Both the position numbers and the translations under genes were made by a program. Shown in pieces: positions 1-6,300 of a stretch of 42,763 nt of DNA. Within the stretch, counting starts at the first letter, position 1. Each line of letters begins with the position of its first letter. Source of the stretch: a virus; IMG/VR virus record IMGVR_UViG_3300010883_008028, positions 1 to 42,763 of that record; one strand, given 5' to 3'. Below the pieces are notes generated by a model that had not been told where the DNA came from, did not search any database, and was given only the letters and a program-made list of their open reading frames with translations.

Positions 1-162
1 AAGGACAGGGTAAGTGCGGTTGGGCATTAGTTCTGTTCTTGAAGTTAATTGTGGGATTTAGTGGGTATAAGTGGTTATCCTAATCCTCGCGCAAGCTTCG
101 GCACGGCGCCAACACGCAGCGAAAATCAGGGAGCCAGAGGGAGTGAGGCGCCGCTTAAGCGG

Positions 163-342
163 TTAAGCTGCCCGCCGACAACTGGAGGTCTGGGCCTGAA
201 GAAACTCCTCTAGGAGATACCCTGCCTCTGCTGCTTCCAGTAGGGTCTCCCCGTTACATATCATACACTCGCCATCGGCATTGTCCATGATGTACTCTTG
301 GTAGTCATCGAACTGGTCTTCTGTCATATCGTTTATAAACAT
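163..342 (-). CDS. Small acidic hypothetical protein
   Basis: A 59-residue acidic protein with a CxxC pair in a DGECMICNGETL stretch, which could bind a metal or simply be structural. Marine myoviruses carry small proteins with a similar DGEC-IC-G core, but I know no function. I chose the ATG at 342 rather than the in-frame ATG at 354: a GAGAGAAAG purine tract lies just before 342, the same kind of ribosome-binding site seen in the other small early genes here. An early-type promoter on the same strand (371–399) lies just upstream, so the gene forms its own short divergent unit. A perfect palindrome, CCGCTTAAGCGG (151–162), abuts the stop codon. Confidence 0.6.
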   Translation of the reverse strand: MFINDMTEDQFDDYQEYIMDNADGECMICNGETLLEAAEAGYLLEEFLQAQTSSCRRAA

Positions 343-370
343 ACTTTCTCTCATTAGATTCTATACAGTG

Positions 371-399
371 ATCATGACATACTTGCTAGCAGATGTCAA
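371..399 (-). promoter_or_regulatory. Early-type promoter (minus strand)
   Basis: Read on the minus strand: TTGACA, 17-base spacer beginning TCTGCT, then CATGAT overlapping TGATCA. It matches the promoter family found upstream of most small early genes in this window and fires toward the gene ending at 163. Confidence 0.75.
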
Positions 400-468
400 C
401 ACTTATCTGCGGCTATCGGCACTTAAATATCACACTTATCTGCATATACAACTAAATGAAAATAACGC

Positions 469-497
469 TTGACAACTGCCGCTATTAGTGTTATACT
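469..497 (+). promoter_or_regulatory. Early-type promoter
   Basis: TTGACA at 469–474, a 17-base spacer starting ACTGCC, and TATACT at 492–497. It is divergent from the promoter at 371–399. No convincing open frame follows before the next promoter at 638, so it would give a short leader or small RNA or read through into the gene at 700. Confidence 0.7.
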
Positions 498-637
498 AGC
501 GTTGTCGCTTTAAAGGAAAGAACTAATTGCTGCTATAGCTACACTGCTGCTGACAGAGAGCAACAATTAAACATACAATTCCATCCAATTAAATCGTAAG
601 CCACTGATTCGTAAGGGATTAAAAGATCAATTAACCC
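498..637 (+). other. Gene-free stretch between two promoters; possible short RNA
   Basis: No ATG-started frame of note is present. It has an AAAGGAAAG tract (514–522) without a start codon in reach, an arm pair TTGCT…AGCAA, and just before the next promoter a stem AAGGG(a)TTAA / TTAACCCTT enclosing AAGATCAA. The last stem could end a transcript of about 130 bases but lacks a T tract. Near 597 a TAAGCCACTGAT word resembles the reverse complement of the repeats at 3561 and 3608. Confidence 0.25.
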
Positions 638-666
638 TTGACATTTGGTCGGTTATGTGTCATGAT
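638..666 (+). promoter_or_regulatory. Early-type promoter
   Basis: TTGACA at 638–643, 17-base spacer, CATGAT at 661–666 followed by CACT. The palindrome TGATCA overlaps the -10. It drives the gene at 700. Confidence 0.75.
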
Positions 667-699
667 CACTATGTAATCGAGATGAGAGATAGAGAGACA

Positions 700-858
700 A
701 TGGAATACATACTAAGAAACTGCGTTAACGACAACCAAGTTCAGACCCATATGACATGGCCCACACGAGTGGATGCCCTGAACTACGTCTGGGAGAACTT
801 TGAACGTGGAGTGGTGTGGGTCGATGCCAATGACCGCCCTGCTGTGTTGAACCACTGA
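700..858 (+). CDS. Small hypothetical early protein
   Basis: A 52-residue protein beginning MEYILRNCV, not recognised. An upstream in-frame ATG at 655 lies inside the promoter, before the expected transcription start near 673, so it cannot be the start. The ATG at 700 sits behind an AGAGATAGAGAGACA purine tract that matches the leaders of other early genes; ATG 682 is the only other option. The stop overlaps the next start (TGATG), so translation of the two is probably coupled. Confidence 0.55.
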   Translation: MEYILRNCVNDNQVQTHMTWPTRVDALNYVWENFERGVVWVDANDRPAVLNH

Positions 859-1142
859 TGGCATATGCACCGTTTGACGCGGGAATGCAAGTGGGCGAGT
901 TCAGAGAGAAGGACTTTGGCAACTTCTTTGAGTATGGCATGAACCCCGACTTGGAACAAGACTTCTGCCCCAATCTGCCTCACATAGTGTGGGTGGGTGG
1001 CATACAAGGCACTCAGCAGTATAGATATGCCTACGTCAGGAAGACCGTGGCTTACGTGGCCATTGATGAGAATGATGATGGTACGCCCCTGATAGAGAAG
1101 TGGCACATAAAGGGCCGTAAGGAATACAGCGAATATATTTAA
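858..1142 (+). CDS. Hypothetical early protein
   Basis: A 94-residue soluble protein that I do not recognise. The start overlaps the previous stop by one base, which argues that both are real and cotranslated from the promoter at 638. The middle is aromatic-rich (HIVWVGG, QQYRYAYVRKTVAYVAID), with alternating hydrophobic residues suggesting beta strands. The frame closes just before the next promoter at 1151, so the unit contains two genes. No catalytic motif is visible. Confidence 0.6.
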   Translation: MAYAPFDAGMQVGEFREKDFGNFFEYGMNPDLEQDFCPNLPHIVWVGGIQGTQQYRYAYVRKTVAYVAIDENDDGTPLIEKWHIKGRKEYSEYI

Positions 1143-1150
1143 AATAGTTC

Positions 1151-1179
1151 TTGACATCTGCTCCAATATGTGTCATGAT
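1151..1179 (+). promoter_or_regulatory. Early-type promoter
   Basis: TTGACA at 1151–1156, spacer of 17 starting TCTGCT, CATGAT at 1174–1179 overlapping TGATCA. The leader continues with the usual ATCAAGAGAAGGAAAG purine tract, but the ATG that follows is stopped after two codons (ATG GAT TGA). Confidence 0.75.
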
Positions 1180-1199
1180 CATTAAAGAAATCAAGAGAA

Positions 1200-1684
1200 G
1201 GAAAGCTAATGGATTGAGTACAACGTAAACCCCACAGACACCGTGACCTGTCACCTGTAATGACGGTAAATAATAGTTCACTAGGGGGTCGGAGATGATT
1301 ACAGGGAGCCACGCTGGCAATAGAACAATCCAACCCTTGGATGTTCCTCCCCCAGAAGGCCCATGACGAGAGGGACTGGCCTCGGTAAAAAGGTGGGGAG
1401 ATTCGGGGTAGTGTCACACGAGGTCAGGTCTCGGAGTGCGCGGCAGACCCTCTGTCACAATTGGGGTAGTGTCGGTGCCTTCAGAAAGCACCGATGCCCA
1501 CTAGTGGGTGGAGAGCAGCACCGATGCCAATAGCGGCCTATGCCAGCATAGCGAGGGGGCGTTACCTTACAGGCGCATCTGGCATCCCCCCATGTCTAAA
1601 TGCTTTAAAAGTTTTTCCCAGCCAACAGAAACCGCCACAGAATTTTTACGAAAAATCCAAGAATTTTTTACGGGATACAAATAA
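1200..1684 (+). ncRNA. Gene-free, hairpin-rich leader or candidate structured RNA
   Basis: About 480 bases downstream of a strong promoter hold no convincing protein. Instead there are many local stems: ATCCAA/TTGGAT with a CCC loop (near 1329), GGTCT/AGACC (near 1427), TCGGTGC/GCACCGA (1470s–1490s), a CCCACTAGTGGG palindrome (about 1498), CTATGC/GCATAG (near 1545) and a GGGGG/CCCCC closing pair (1556 to about 1590). Two direct repeats (GGGGTAGTGTC near 1393 and 1463; GCACCGATGCC near 1488 and 1518) are present. The stretch looks richer in G+C than its neighbours. It could be a free RNA or the 5' leader of the glycosyltransferase at 1685. No known family is claimed. Confidence 0.4.
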
Positions 1685-2755
1685 ATGACCCAAGCAACTT
1701 TGCTGCGTCCCCCACACGATAGCGTTGGTTCTCCTATATCTTCGGATACCTTCCCCCGTTCCTTCGACTGTGTGATTAACTTACAAGTGGCCGGCGGCAA
1801 GAATCGTTTCATGGAGAAGATGTTCGCTGGGGAGTTCAAAACGCAACACGTTCTGGTGTTCAATGCAGGCGAATCAGAGATGTGTAGAGAGTTTGAGTAT
1901 CACTCGACTGGCATGTGGTTCGCTAGTTACACTGAGGTTACTGGTGCGTTCACGATGGATAGATTCACACCATCGGCAGAGAATGTTCATGTAGTATCTT
2001 ATCCCTATATCTGGTTACAAGACCAACTCATACGACACGGTTCCAACAAAGAGCAGTTCACGCATTCGGTGTTTCAGGAGATTTTCAGCGTTGGCGCTCC
2101 GCGAGTTCTTTTTACCTATATGATGAGGCAACCTAAACCGCATCGTAGAATGATGTGGGACTTATTAGAAAAGGAAAATCTCGTTAACGAATTCTGTACG
2201 AATGCTGAGAAAGGAATCTGTCTTGATTTAAAAGATAATAAGATGAAAGACTCCGATGTTCTGGACAATACGGTTTATGCCGATGATGTCCAGCACCAAT
2301 CACATAGGTTTCCGCCTTGGTACTTTGACTGCCTAATTGATTTTATACCAGAGACCCATACATCTCAGATGTTCTTTACTGAGAAGACTTGGAGGGCATT
2401 TCTAGGCATGAGGGTTCCTATTATCATAGGAGCGCAGAACTGTATGAAGTCACTGACTGCGATAGGATTCCAGTTTCCCTCATATATCAAGTGGGATGAA
2501 TGGGATAACAAACAGCATGAATATGATCGTATCAAAGGCGCAATATCGGTTCTAAAAGAACTGAGACAAGAACAAGTCGCTGACCTCTGGAGATTATCCA
2601 GGCCTGAGAGGAAGCACAATTTTCAGCTTGCTCTATGCCTCGCGGGCAAATATCACCCACCATTCCAAGGTGAGGGGTTTGAAGATTACACCCATGTATA
2701 CGATTTTGCGAAAGGAATCGCTGATCACGCCAAAGAAAACCTAGATTTCTCTTGA
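1685..2755 (+). CDS. Putative glycosyltransferase (GT10-like C-terminal motif)
   Basis: A 356-residue soluble protein. Around residues 225–260 it has FFTEKTWRAFLGMRVP followed by IIIGAQ and later LTAIGFQFP. This is the same signature (E-K-T-x-[KR] … P-x-I/M-x-x-G … L-x-x-x-G-[FY]) as in the two larger proteins at 28325 and 30065. It resembles the nucleotide-sugar-binding region of GT10/fucosyltransferase-like and other GT-B enzymes, so sugar transfer is likely but donor and acceptor are unknown. Unlike its relatives it lies outside the long biosynthetic operon, alone behind the structured leader at 1200–1684. The ATG at 1685 follows ACGGGATACAAATAA; no better start exists. Confidence 0.55.
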   Translation: MTQATLLRPPHDSVGSPISSDTFPRSFDCVINLQVAGGKNRFMEKMFAGEFKTQHVLVFNAGESEMCREFEYHSTGMWFASYTEVTGAFTMDRFTPSAENVHVVSYPYIWLQDQLIRHGSNKEQFTHSVFQEIFSVGAPRVLFTYMMRQPKPHRRMMWDLLEKENLVNEFCTNAEKGICLDLKDNKMKDSDVLDNTVYADDVQHQSHRFPPWYFDCLIDFIPETHTSQMFFTEKTWRAFLGMRVPIIIGAQNCMKSLTAIGFQFPSYIKWDEWDNKQHEYDRIKGAISVLKELRQEQVADLWRLSRPERKHNFQLALCLAGKYHPPFQGEGFEDYTHVYDFAKGIADHAKENLDFS

Positions 2756-2780
2756 CATCTGCCCAGAACCTTGGTATGAT
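2752..2780 (+). promoter_or_regulatory. Early-type promoter
   Basis: TTGACA at 2752–2757 overlaps the last codons of the glycosyltransferase gene; the 17-base spacer begins TCTGCC and TATGAT lies at 2775–2780, followed by CATCAT. This is the copy with the best -10 in the group. Confidence 0.8.
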
Positions 2781-2817
2781 CATCATGTTGTTGTTTAAGA
2801 ATAGAAGGAAGTAAATC

Positions 2818-3060
2818 ATGGCTACACCTATCGAATACACGTTTCTAAAAGAAATCACAGTGTGGACAGAGGCCCCCAATACGCCCAACCATACATACAT
2901 ACTCAACCAGTACGGAAGGAACGTAGGGTATATCAAGACAGGCACTAAGGAAGAAATCATCTTCACCAAGCCGTCTGTACATTTCTCCAAGTCACACCGT
3001 AAGTTCATTACCCTAAAGAAGACTACTGAGTTACAGAGAGATTCATGGGAGTGCGCTTGA
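2818..3060 (+). CDS. Conserved phage hypothetical protein
   Basis: An 80-residue basic protein. Its pattern, K-E-[IV]-T-V-W near the start, then P-N-H-T-Y-x-L, then a Y-I-K-x-G-T strand and a C-terminal R-K-F-I-T-L-K, matches a small family I associate with T4-like marine phages; its function is unknown. The first gene after the promoter at 2752, with AGAAGGAAG as ribosome-binding site ahead of the ATG. Predicted mostly beta-stranded with no membrane segment. The next two genes overlap or abut it. Confidence 0.65.
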   Translation: MATPIEYTFLKEITVWTEAPNTPNHTYILNQYGRNVGYIKTGTKEEIIFTKPSVHFSKSHRKFITLKKTTELQRDSWECA

Positions 3061-3161
3061 AATGGATAACCGCGATGCTGGTATCGATGAGTCTCTGGTT
3101 AGTGGTGATAAAGACAGCAGCGGTACTACTGTCATTGTTCGTTACAGTGGAGGCCGTCTGA
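3045..3161 (+). CDS. Tiny hydrophobic protein overlapping its neighbours
   Basis: A 38-residue frame that starts inside the previous gene behind a good AGAGAG ribosome-binding site. It begins MGVRLKW and then is almost wholly hydrophobic with one membrane segment (about residues 10–36, ending TVEAV). It overlaps the frame at 3062–3253 for most of its length. Either this is the translated frame and the N-terminal half of the 3062 frame is a shadow, or both are used, or a -1 shift near GTC-TGA joins this segment to the second hydrophobic segment. I cannot choose from the sequence alone. Confidence 0.35.
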   Translation: MGVRLKWITAMLVSMSLWLVVIKTAAVLLSLFVTVEAV

Positions 3162-3253
3162 AGTGGGCGTTGTTCGCAGCAGGCGTTGTGGTGATCTACC
3201 TAACGGTGCTTGGAGTGATATTGGGACTTTTACTAAGATACGCGGTGGTATAG
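3062..3253 (+). CDS. Small single-pass membrane protein
   Basis: A 63-residue frame with a polar first half rich in Asp, Ser and Gly and one strong membrane segment at about residues 34–57, ending in an LLLRYAVV tail. A GGGAG tract lies about 10 bases before the ATG, and the next gene starts right after the stop, as expected for a packed early operon. The first half coincides with the hydrophobic frame at 3045–3161, which makes its composition suspect. Its role is unknown; phage proteins of this size and topology are often envelope-interacting. Confidence 0.5.
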   Translation: MDNRDAGIDESLVSGDKDSSGTTVIVRYSGGRLKWALFAAGVVVIYLTVLGVILGLLLRYAVV

Positions 3254-3559
3254 ATGCAGACATTTAATGGTTCAATGAAGTTCGATATGCATGGGCGGAG
3301 GCGTAAGACCAATGCTTGGAAGACCCGTTCCCCAGTGCGGCAAGCCGTGTTTAAACCCCTTGAGGCATCGCCTAATGTGCCCCGTGACGATCACCGTGAG
3401 AAGTACCCTTCCAAGAGTGATATGTCCACCAGCTACAGTTCTGGGTTGGATACATCGTTCAGGGTAGAGGAATCTAAGAAGTTCACCGTGGCACCTGCCT
3501 ATAACAAGGGTGCTTACCAAGTAATATCGCAGTCAGACGTAAAACACATTGGTCGGTAA
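3254..3559 (+). CDS. Conserved phage hypothetical protein (basic N-terminus)
   Basis: A 101-residue protein with a basic HGRRRKTNAWK motif near residues 13–23 and a Ser/Lys-rich, probably disordered centre. Small marine-phage proteins with an RRRKTxAWK motif are familiar to me as uncharacterised genes. The ATG at 3254 directly follows the previous stop; the ATG at 3275 (MKFDMHGRRRK) is an alternative start, and neither has a strong ribosome-binding site. Basic residues suggest nucleic-acid contact, but this is only inference. It is the last gene before the repeat and promoter cluster at 3561–3676. Confidence 0.55.
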   Translation: MQTFNGSMKFDMHGRRRKTNAWKTRSPVRQAVFKPLEASPNVPRDDHREKYPSKSDMSTSYSSGLDTSFRVEESKKFTVAPAYNKGAYQVISQSDVKHIGR

Positions 3560-3560
3560 A

Positions 3561-3587
3561 TAACTCCTTTAGTATCAATGGCTTACG
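3561..3587 (+). repeat. 27-bp direct repeat, copy 1
   Basis: Identical over 27 bases to 3608–3634; the core is CTTTAGTATCAATGGCTTACG. It lies in the gap after the gene ending at 3559. Confidence 0.85.
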
Positions 3588-3607
3588 AATTAATTTCATT
3601 TATTTTA

Positions 3608-3634
3608 TAACTCCTTTAGTATCAATGGCTTACG
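3608..3634 (+). repeat. 27-bp direct repeat, copy 2, next to a promoter
   Basis: Second perfect copy, ending 13 bases before the -35 of the promoter at 3648. CTCC near its start and GGAG just past its end could pair, so it may act as a stem in RNA or as a protein-binding site in DNA. A partial copy (TATCAATGGCTTA, 4243–4255) occupies the same place before the promoter at 4272. Confidence 0.85.
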
Positions 3635-3647
3635 GAGGCAGATAAAC

Positions 3648-3676
3648 TTGACATCTGCTCGAAAGTGTGTCATGAT
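3648..3676 (+). promoter_or_regulatory. Early-type promoter
   Basis: TTGACA at 3648–3653, spacer of 17 starting TCTGCT, CATGAT at 3671–3676 overlapping TGATCA. The leader carries AACTAAAGAGAGAAAG before the ATG at 3709. Confidence 0.8.
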
Positions 3677-3708
3677 CACTACATAAGATCAACTAAAGAG
3701 AGAAAGAT

Positions 3709-3993
3709 ATGACCGTTCAAAGAATCCAGAAAGTAGAAGACGTTAAACAGGCAATGATGACTATGACTCAAACCGAGTTGGACTACGTTATCCAGATTGC
3801 TCGTTCTATTAAGACTATCGCCGCTGAGGCAGTGTTCACCGTTGGGCAAGAAGTGATGGTCGTTCAAAAGACCAAAATGACCCCCGCCACCATCGTCAAG
3901 ATGAACCCCAAAAAGGCAGTGGTTAATATGAACTACGGACGCCGTGGAATGACCCGCGTTACAGTTCCTTATTCTATGTTGGAGGCAGCGTAA
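3709..3993 (+). CDS. Conserved phage protein with KOW/SH3-like C-terminal half
   Basis: A 94-residue protein. Residues 1–40 look helical (EDVKQAMMTMTQTELDYVIQIAR). The second half, VFTVGQEVMVVQKTKMTPATIVKMNPKKAVVN with the line closing in VPYSMLEAA, has the turn pattern of a KOW/SH3-like barrel, in which V-G-x-x-V…P-A-T-I-x-K-x-N is typical. Related small proteins are common in T4-like marine phages; such barrels often touch nucleic acid or ribosomal partners, but the role here is unknown. It has a clean AAGAGAGAAAGAT ribosome-binding site and overlaps the next gene by one base. Confidence 0.65.
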   Translation: MTVQRIQKVEDVKQAMMTMTQTELDYVIQIARSIKTIAAEAVFTVGQEVMVVQKTKMTPATIVKMNPKKAVVNMNYGRRGMTRVTVPYSMLEAA

Positions 3994-4220
3994 TGTACGC
4001 ACCACAGACCCACAACTACGCTGAGACCAGCGACTACAACCAAATGAAAGTCTACTACTACCATGTAGAACGTGACTTTTTCACCGATAAAATCGCATGG
4101 TTAGACCAAAATGCCAAGATCGACAGAGTTATTGTCGATTCGGAGAAGACGGCACAGGAAATTGACGCCGTTTTCACCAAGATATATGGACAAGCTCGCA
4201 CAATGATGTATTCAATTTGA
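3993..4220 (+). CDS. Hypothetical early protein
   Basis: A 75-residue soluble protein with a tyrosine-rich N-terminus (MKVYYYHVERDFF) and a helical C-terminus. Not recognised. The ATG overlaps the stop of the previous gene (TAATG), so the two are read as a pair from the promoter at 3648. The frame ends just before the repeat-plus-promoter element at 4243–4300. Confidence 0.6.
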   Translation: MYAPQTHNYAETSDYNQMKVYYYHVERDFFTDKIAWLDQNAKIDRVIVDSEKTAQEIDAVFTKIYGQARTMMYSI

Positions 4221-4242
4221 ACTATTTTCGCTTTCCCTTATA

Positions 4243-4255
4243 TATCAATGGCTTA
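4243..4255 (+). repeat. Partial third copy of the promoter-proximal repeat
   Basis: TATCAATGGCTTA is shared exactly with the 27-bp repeats at 3561 and 3608. The flank GGAGAGCAGATAATG before the -35 also parallels GGAGGCAGATAAA in copy 2, so the whole repeat–promoter module seems duplicated. Confidence 0.65.
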
Positions 4256-4271
4256 GGAGAGCAGATAATGC

Positions 4272-4300
4272 TTGACTTTTGCCCCATAGTATGTCATGAT
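4272..4300 (+). promoter_or_regulatory. Early-type promoter
   Basis: TTGACT at 4272–4277, 17-base spacer starting TTTGCC, CATGAT at 4295–4300 overlapping TGATCA. The leader AAGTAATCAAGAGAGAGAGAG is nearly the same as after other promoters of this set. It should drive 4333 through at least 6290. Confidence 0.8.
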
Positions 4301-4332
4301 CACTAAGTAATCAAGAGAGAGAGAGAAAAAAG

Positions 4333-4689
4333 ATGGCTTACGTTTCACAAGAAAACAAGAAAGAACTCGCAGTTGGTATCAAACAAGTGCTTAAGAAATA
4401 CAAAATTAAAGCTTCTATCGGTGTGTCTAATCATTCCACCCTAGTAGTAAATCTGAAGTCCGGTGTTATCGACTTCAAGAGGCAACAAGATCACTATCAG
4501 GTTAATCCATACCACATCGAGAGGCAGTGGACTGGCCAGGCAAAAGACTTCCTTATGGAATTGCTTGCCGCGATGAAAGGTGAGATGTGGTATGATAATT
4601 CAGACGCTATGACTGACTACTTTGACACTGCATTCTACACTGATATCAACATTGGTAAGTGGAACCAAAATTACGAGGTAACTGCATAA
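4333..4689 (+). CDS. Conserved phage hypothetical protein (118 aa)
   Basis: A 118-residue protein beginning MAYVSQENKKELA. The pattern of an N-terminal helix ending LKKYKIKASIGV, then H-S-T-L-V-V-N-L-K-S-G, a helix with FLMELLAAMKGE, then WYDNSDAMTDYFDTAFYTDINIG with a final GKWN, recurs in a widespread family of tailed-phage proteins that I know only as conserved hypotheticals. It is the first gene of the operon behind the promoter at 4272 and has a long GAGAGAGAGAAAAAAG tract upstream. The final TAA overlaps the next ATG. Confidence 0.75.
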   Translation: MAYVSQENKKELAVGIKQVLKKYKIKASIGVSNHSTLVVNLKSGVIDFKRQQDHYQVNPYHIERQWTGQAKDFLMELLAAMKGEMWYDNSDAMTDYFDTAFYTDINIGKWNQNYEVTA

Positions 4690-4928
4690 TGGATTGGAAT
4701 CTTGAAGGTAAATTAGTCAACGCCACATATTGTGGCATTGCAGTCGAGGGTTGGGTTAAAAGATCCTTCTCTCAGTACGGCGGGACGGTAGGGCATTTAA
4801 TTACCCTAACACAACCCGTTAAAATTCTTGACCGCGTTGAGCTTGAGGAGGGCGTGTTGATGATTGACCATACCGCGCTAACTCAAATTCGTGATAAGAG
4901 TGGTTTCTGTTCTTTGGCAGTTGGGTAA
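4689..4928 (+). CDS. Hypothetical protein (79 aa)
   Basis: A 79-residue protein beginning MDWNLEGK. I place the start at 4689, where ATG overlaps the previous TAA (TAATG), rather than at the upstream in-frame start 4659, which would overlap the neighbour by 31 bases. Alternating hydrophobic residues (HLITLTQPVKILDRVELEEGVLMID) suggest a small beta-rich fold. Function unknown. Confidence 0.6.
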   Translation: MDWNLEGKLVNATYCGIAVEGWVKRSFSQYGGTVGHLITLTQPVKILDRVELEEGVLMIDHTALTQIRDKSGFCSLAVG

Positions 4929-5410
4929 TGGATTTATCTTGCCGTGTAACCGGCGGAACTGAAGTACAAAAACATATCGCGTACACGACAATAGGTTTCT
5001 GTGTTCGCAAATTATTCCCCTCTATTAGAAAGCTTGACCTGAATATCTGCATCAAGAAGTTTAAGGCTGATGATGACGCGATTGGTTACTGTCAAGTGGA
5101 TACATGTGAACCCTTTGACTATGTAAGAACTAGTCCCAGACGTTTTAAAGTAGAGATATCAAAAGCCTTGGACTTGATGAGTTTCATAAGAGTGCTGTGC
5201 CACGAGATGGTACACGTTAAACAGTTTATCAAAGAAGAACTTACAGACACCGACTCCGGTCAATCTAAATGGAAGTCTAAGGTCTACAGTCACAACACCC
5301 CGTACATGGATTGCCCTTGGGAGAAAGAGGCATACAAGCAAGAAGACGCATTGTTATGGGAATGTTTACTGACTACACAAATTAATATATCGGGAGAGAA
5401 CAAAGAATGA
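4928..5410 (+). CDS. SprT-like/minimal zinc metalloprotease domain protein
   Basis: A 160-residue protein with a clear zincin motif, HEMVH at residues 92–96 (His92, Glu93, His96), inside a helix (IRVLCHEMVHVKQF). The third zinc ligand is probably Glu132 or Glu134 in the PWEKEAY segment, about 36 residues later, a spacing typical of small gluzincin/SprT-like domains found in phages. The expected activity is zinc-dependent proteolysis in the host cytoplasm; the substrate is unknown. The sequence before the motif is strand-rich, as in SprT folds. The start overlaps the previous stop (TAATG). Cysteines are frequent (five by eye in the first 95 residues), possibly structural. Confidence 0.7.
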   Translation: MDLSCRVTGGTEVQKHIAYTTIGFCVRKLFPSIRKLDLNICIKKFKADDDAIGYCQVDTCEPFDYVRTSPRRFKVEISKALDLMSFIRVLCHEMVHVKQFIKEELTDTDSGQSKWKSKVYSHNTPYMDCPWEKEAYKQEDALLWECLLTTQINISGENKE

Positions 5411-5583
5411 CTTTTATAAAAGTTGCAGTTGGAGTATTTTTAATAATGGGCGCTGTTGGCGGATTAGAAATGGACACGATGTCGATACCACAATCTTTGG
5501 TTTGGTGCATTATAGGGTTCGGTCTAGTCGGTTGGGCAATGCCGGAAATTTGTAGTGATGAAGAGAGTACATGGAATGATTAA
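5407..5583 (+). CDS. Small two-pass membrane protein
   Basis: A 58-residue protein (start MTFIKVAVGV, end ESTWND) whose ATG overlaps the protease stop (ATGA). It has two hydrophobic stretches, residues 5–21 and 31–45, separated by a short polar turn with Glu21 and Asp23. No homologue is recognised. Position in a packed operon, start overlap and composition support a real gene, perhaps acting in the host inner membrane. Confidence 0.6.
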   Translation: MTFIKVAVGVFLIMGAVGGLEMDTMSIPQSLVWCIIGFGLVGWAMPEICSDEESTWND

Positions 5584-5830
5584 ATTAAAATTGAGTGATG
5601 GTGATTCGCAACCAACGGTTATCGACTTAGATGGCCCATCGGGAAATGCTCGGTCTTTATTGGCAACTGCCGATACGACATTAACAAATAGTGGTATGCC
5701 GTTTGAAGAACGCCAATCCATTCTACGAGAAATGAAATGCGATGACTATGAACATCTAGTTGCCACCTTTGACAGTTACTTTGGCACTCTGTTTACATTA
5801 GAGACCAACCAAGAGGAACTTATACTATGA
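5576..5830 (+). CDS. Conserved phage hypothetical protein
   Basis: An 84-residue acidic protein starting MIKLKLSDG. The segment VIDLDGPSGNARSLLATAD followed by a helix and a DDYEHLVATFDSYFG segment recurs in a widely distributed tailed-phage family of unknown role. I prefer ATG 5576 to the in-frame start at 5555 because a GAAGAGAG tract lies at the right distance before 5576 and the overlap with the previous gene then shrinks to eight bases. Cotranscribed with the MazG-like gene that follows and overlaps it by four bases. Confidence 0.65.
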   Translation: MIKLKLSDGDSQPTVIDLDGPSGNARSLLATADTTLTNSGMPFEERQSILREMKCDDYEHLVATFDSYFGTLFTLETNQEELIL

Positions 5831-6144
5831 TTGAAACATACATTGATTTGATATCGATGTGGCACAGGGATAGGAATCTTATTGCCGGTGCTACCGACAA
5901 AGACCAGTTCTGTAAGTTGATACAAGAGTGTGGCGAGTTGTCCGATAACATCTGTAAGAAACAAGATGTGCGGGATGACATAGGCGACATAATTGTGGTA
6001 TTAATCAATATCGCTGTACGCAATGACATAACCATTGAAGAGTGTTTACGAGTTGCCTATGATGATATCAAAGACCGTAGGGGCACAATGGTCGATGGTG
6101 TATTTCTAAAAGATATGCCCCCACATGACAGGACGGCTCTATAA
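5827..6144 (+). CDS. MazG-like nucleotide pyrophosphohydrolase
   Basis: A 105-residue single-domain protein of the all-alpha NTP-PPase (MazG-like) superfamily. The acidic metal-binding pattern is visible: E-C-G-E-L-S-D near residues 38–44 and D-D-I-G-D at about 53–57, followed by a helix that ends in RRGTMVDGVFLKD. Such enzymes hydrolyse NTPs or dNTPs to the monophosphate and pyrophosphate; phage versions are thought to clean or rebalance nucleotide pools or alter (p)ppGpp signalling. Length is usual for the single-domain phage form. The four-base overlap (ATGA) with the upstream gene shows operon membership. Confidence 0.75.
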   Translation: MIETYIDLISMWHRDRNLIAGATDKDQFCKLIQECGELSDNICKKQDVRDDIGDIIVVLINIAVRNDITIEECLRVAYDDIKDRRGTMVDGVFLKDMPPHDRTAL

Positions 6145-6290
6145 TGAAACGAGTATATCGATTCAGCAATCAGTGGACTTACGAAAAGACCATTTATTTG
6201 TTGCCATCGATTTCAATATCTTTACATGAACATTGTTTGGATATTTCGTTTCTATGGTTCAAGTTCTACACATATAATACAACTAACTAA
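6144..6290 (+). CDS. Small hypothetical protein (48 aa)
   Basis: A 48-residue frame whose ATG overlaps the MazG-like stop (TAATG). It begins MKRVYRFSNQW and has an aromatic C-terminal strand segment (LDISFLWFKFYTY). The layout, aromatic residues and a L-D-[IV]-x-F-L-W-F element resemble tiny uncharacterised proteins of marine myoviruses. No function can be assigned. Confidence 0.55.
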   Translation: MKRVYRFSNQWTYEKTIYLLPSISISLHEHCLDISFLWFKFYTYNTTN

Positions 6291-6300
6291 GAAGTAGATT

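Noticed and set aside
1-83. 3' end of a membrane protein gene entering from the left edge
   Set aside because: One plus-strand frame is open from base 3 to a stop at 81–83 and is hydrophobic, but 26 codons are too few to support a gene.
655-699. Extended N-terminus of the early gene at 700 (start at ATG 655)
   Set aside because: The ATG at 655 lies inside the promoter, upstream of the expected transcription start; the ribosome-binding tract fits 700.
1494-1688. Open frame of 64 codons in the gene-free region
   Set aside because: No ribosome-binding site, low-complexity composition, and it overlaps several strong RNA stems and the next gene.
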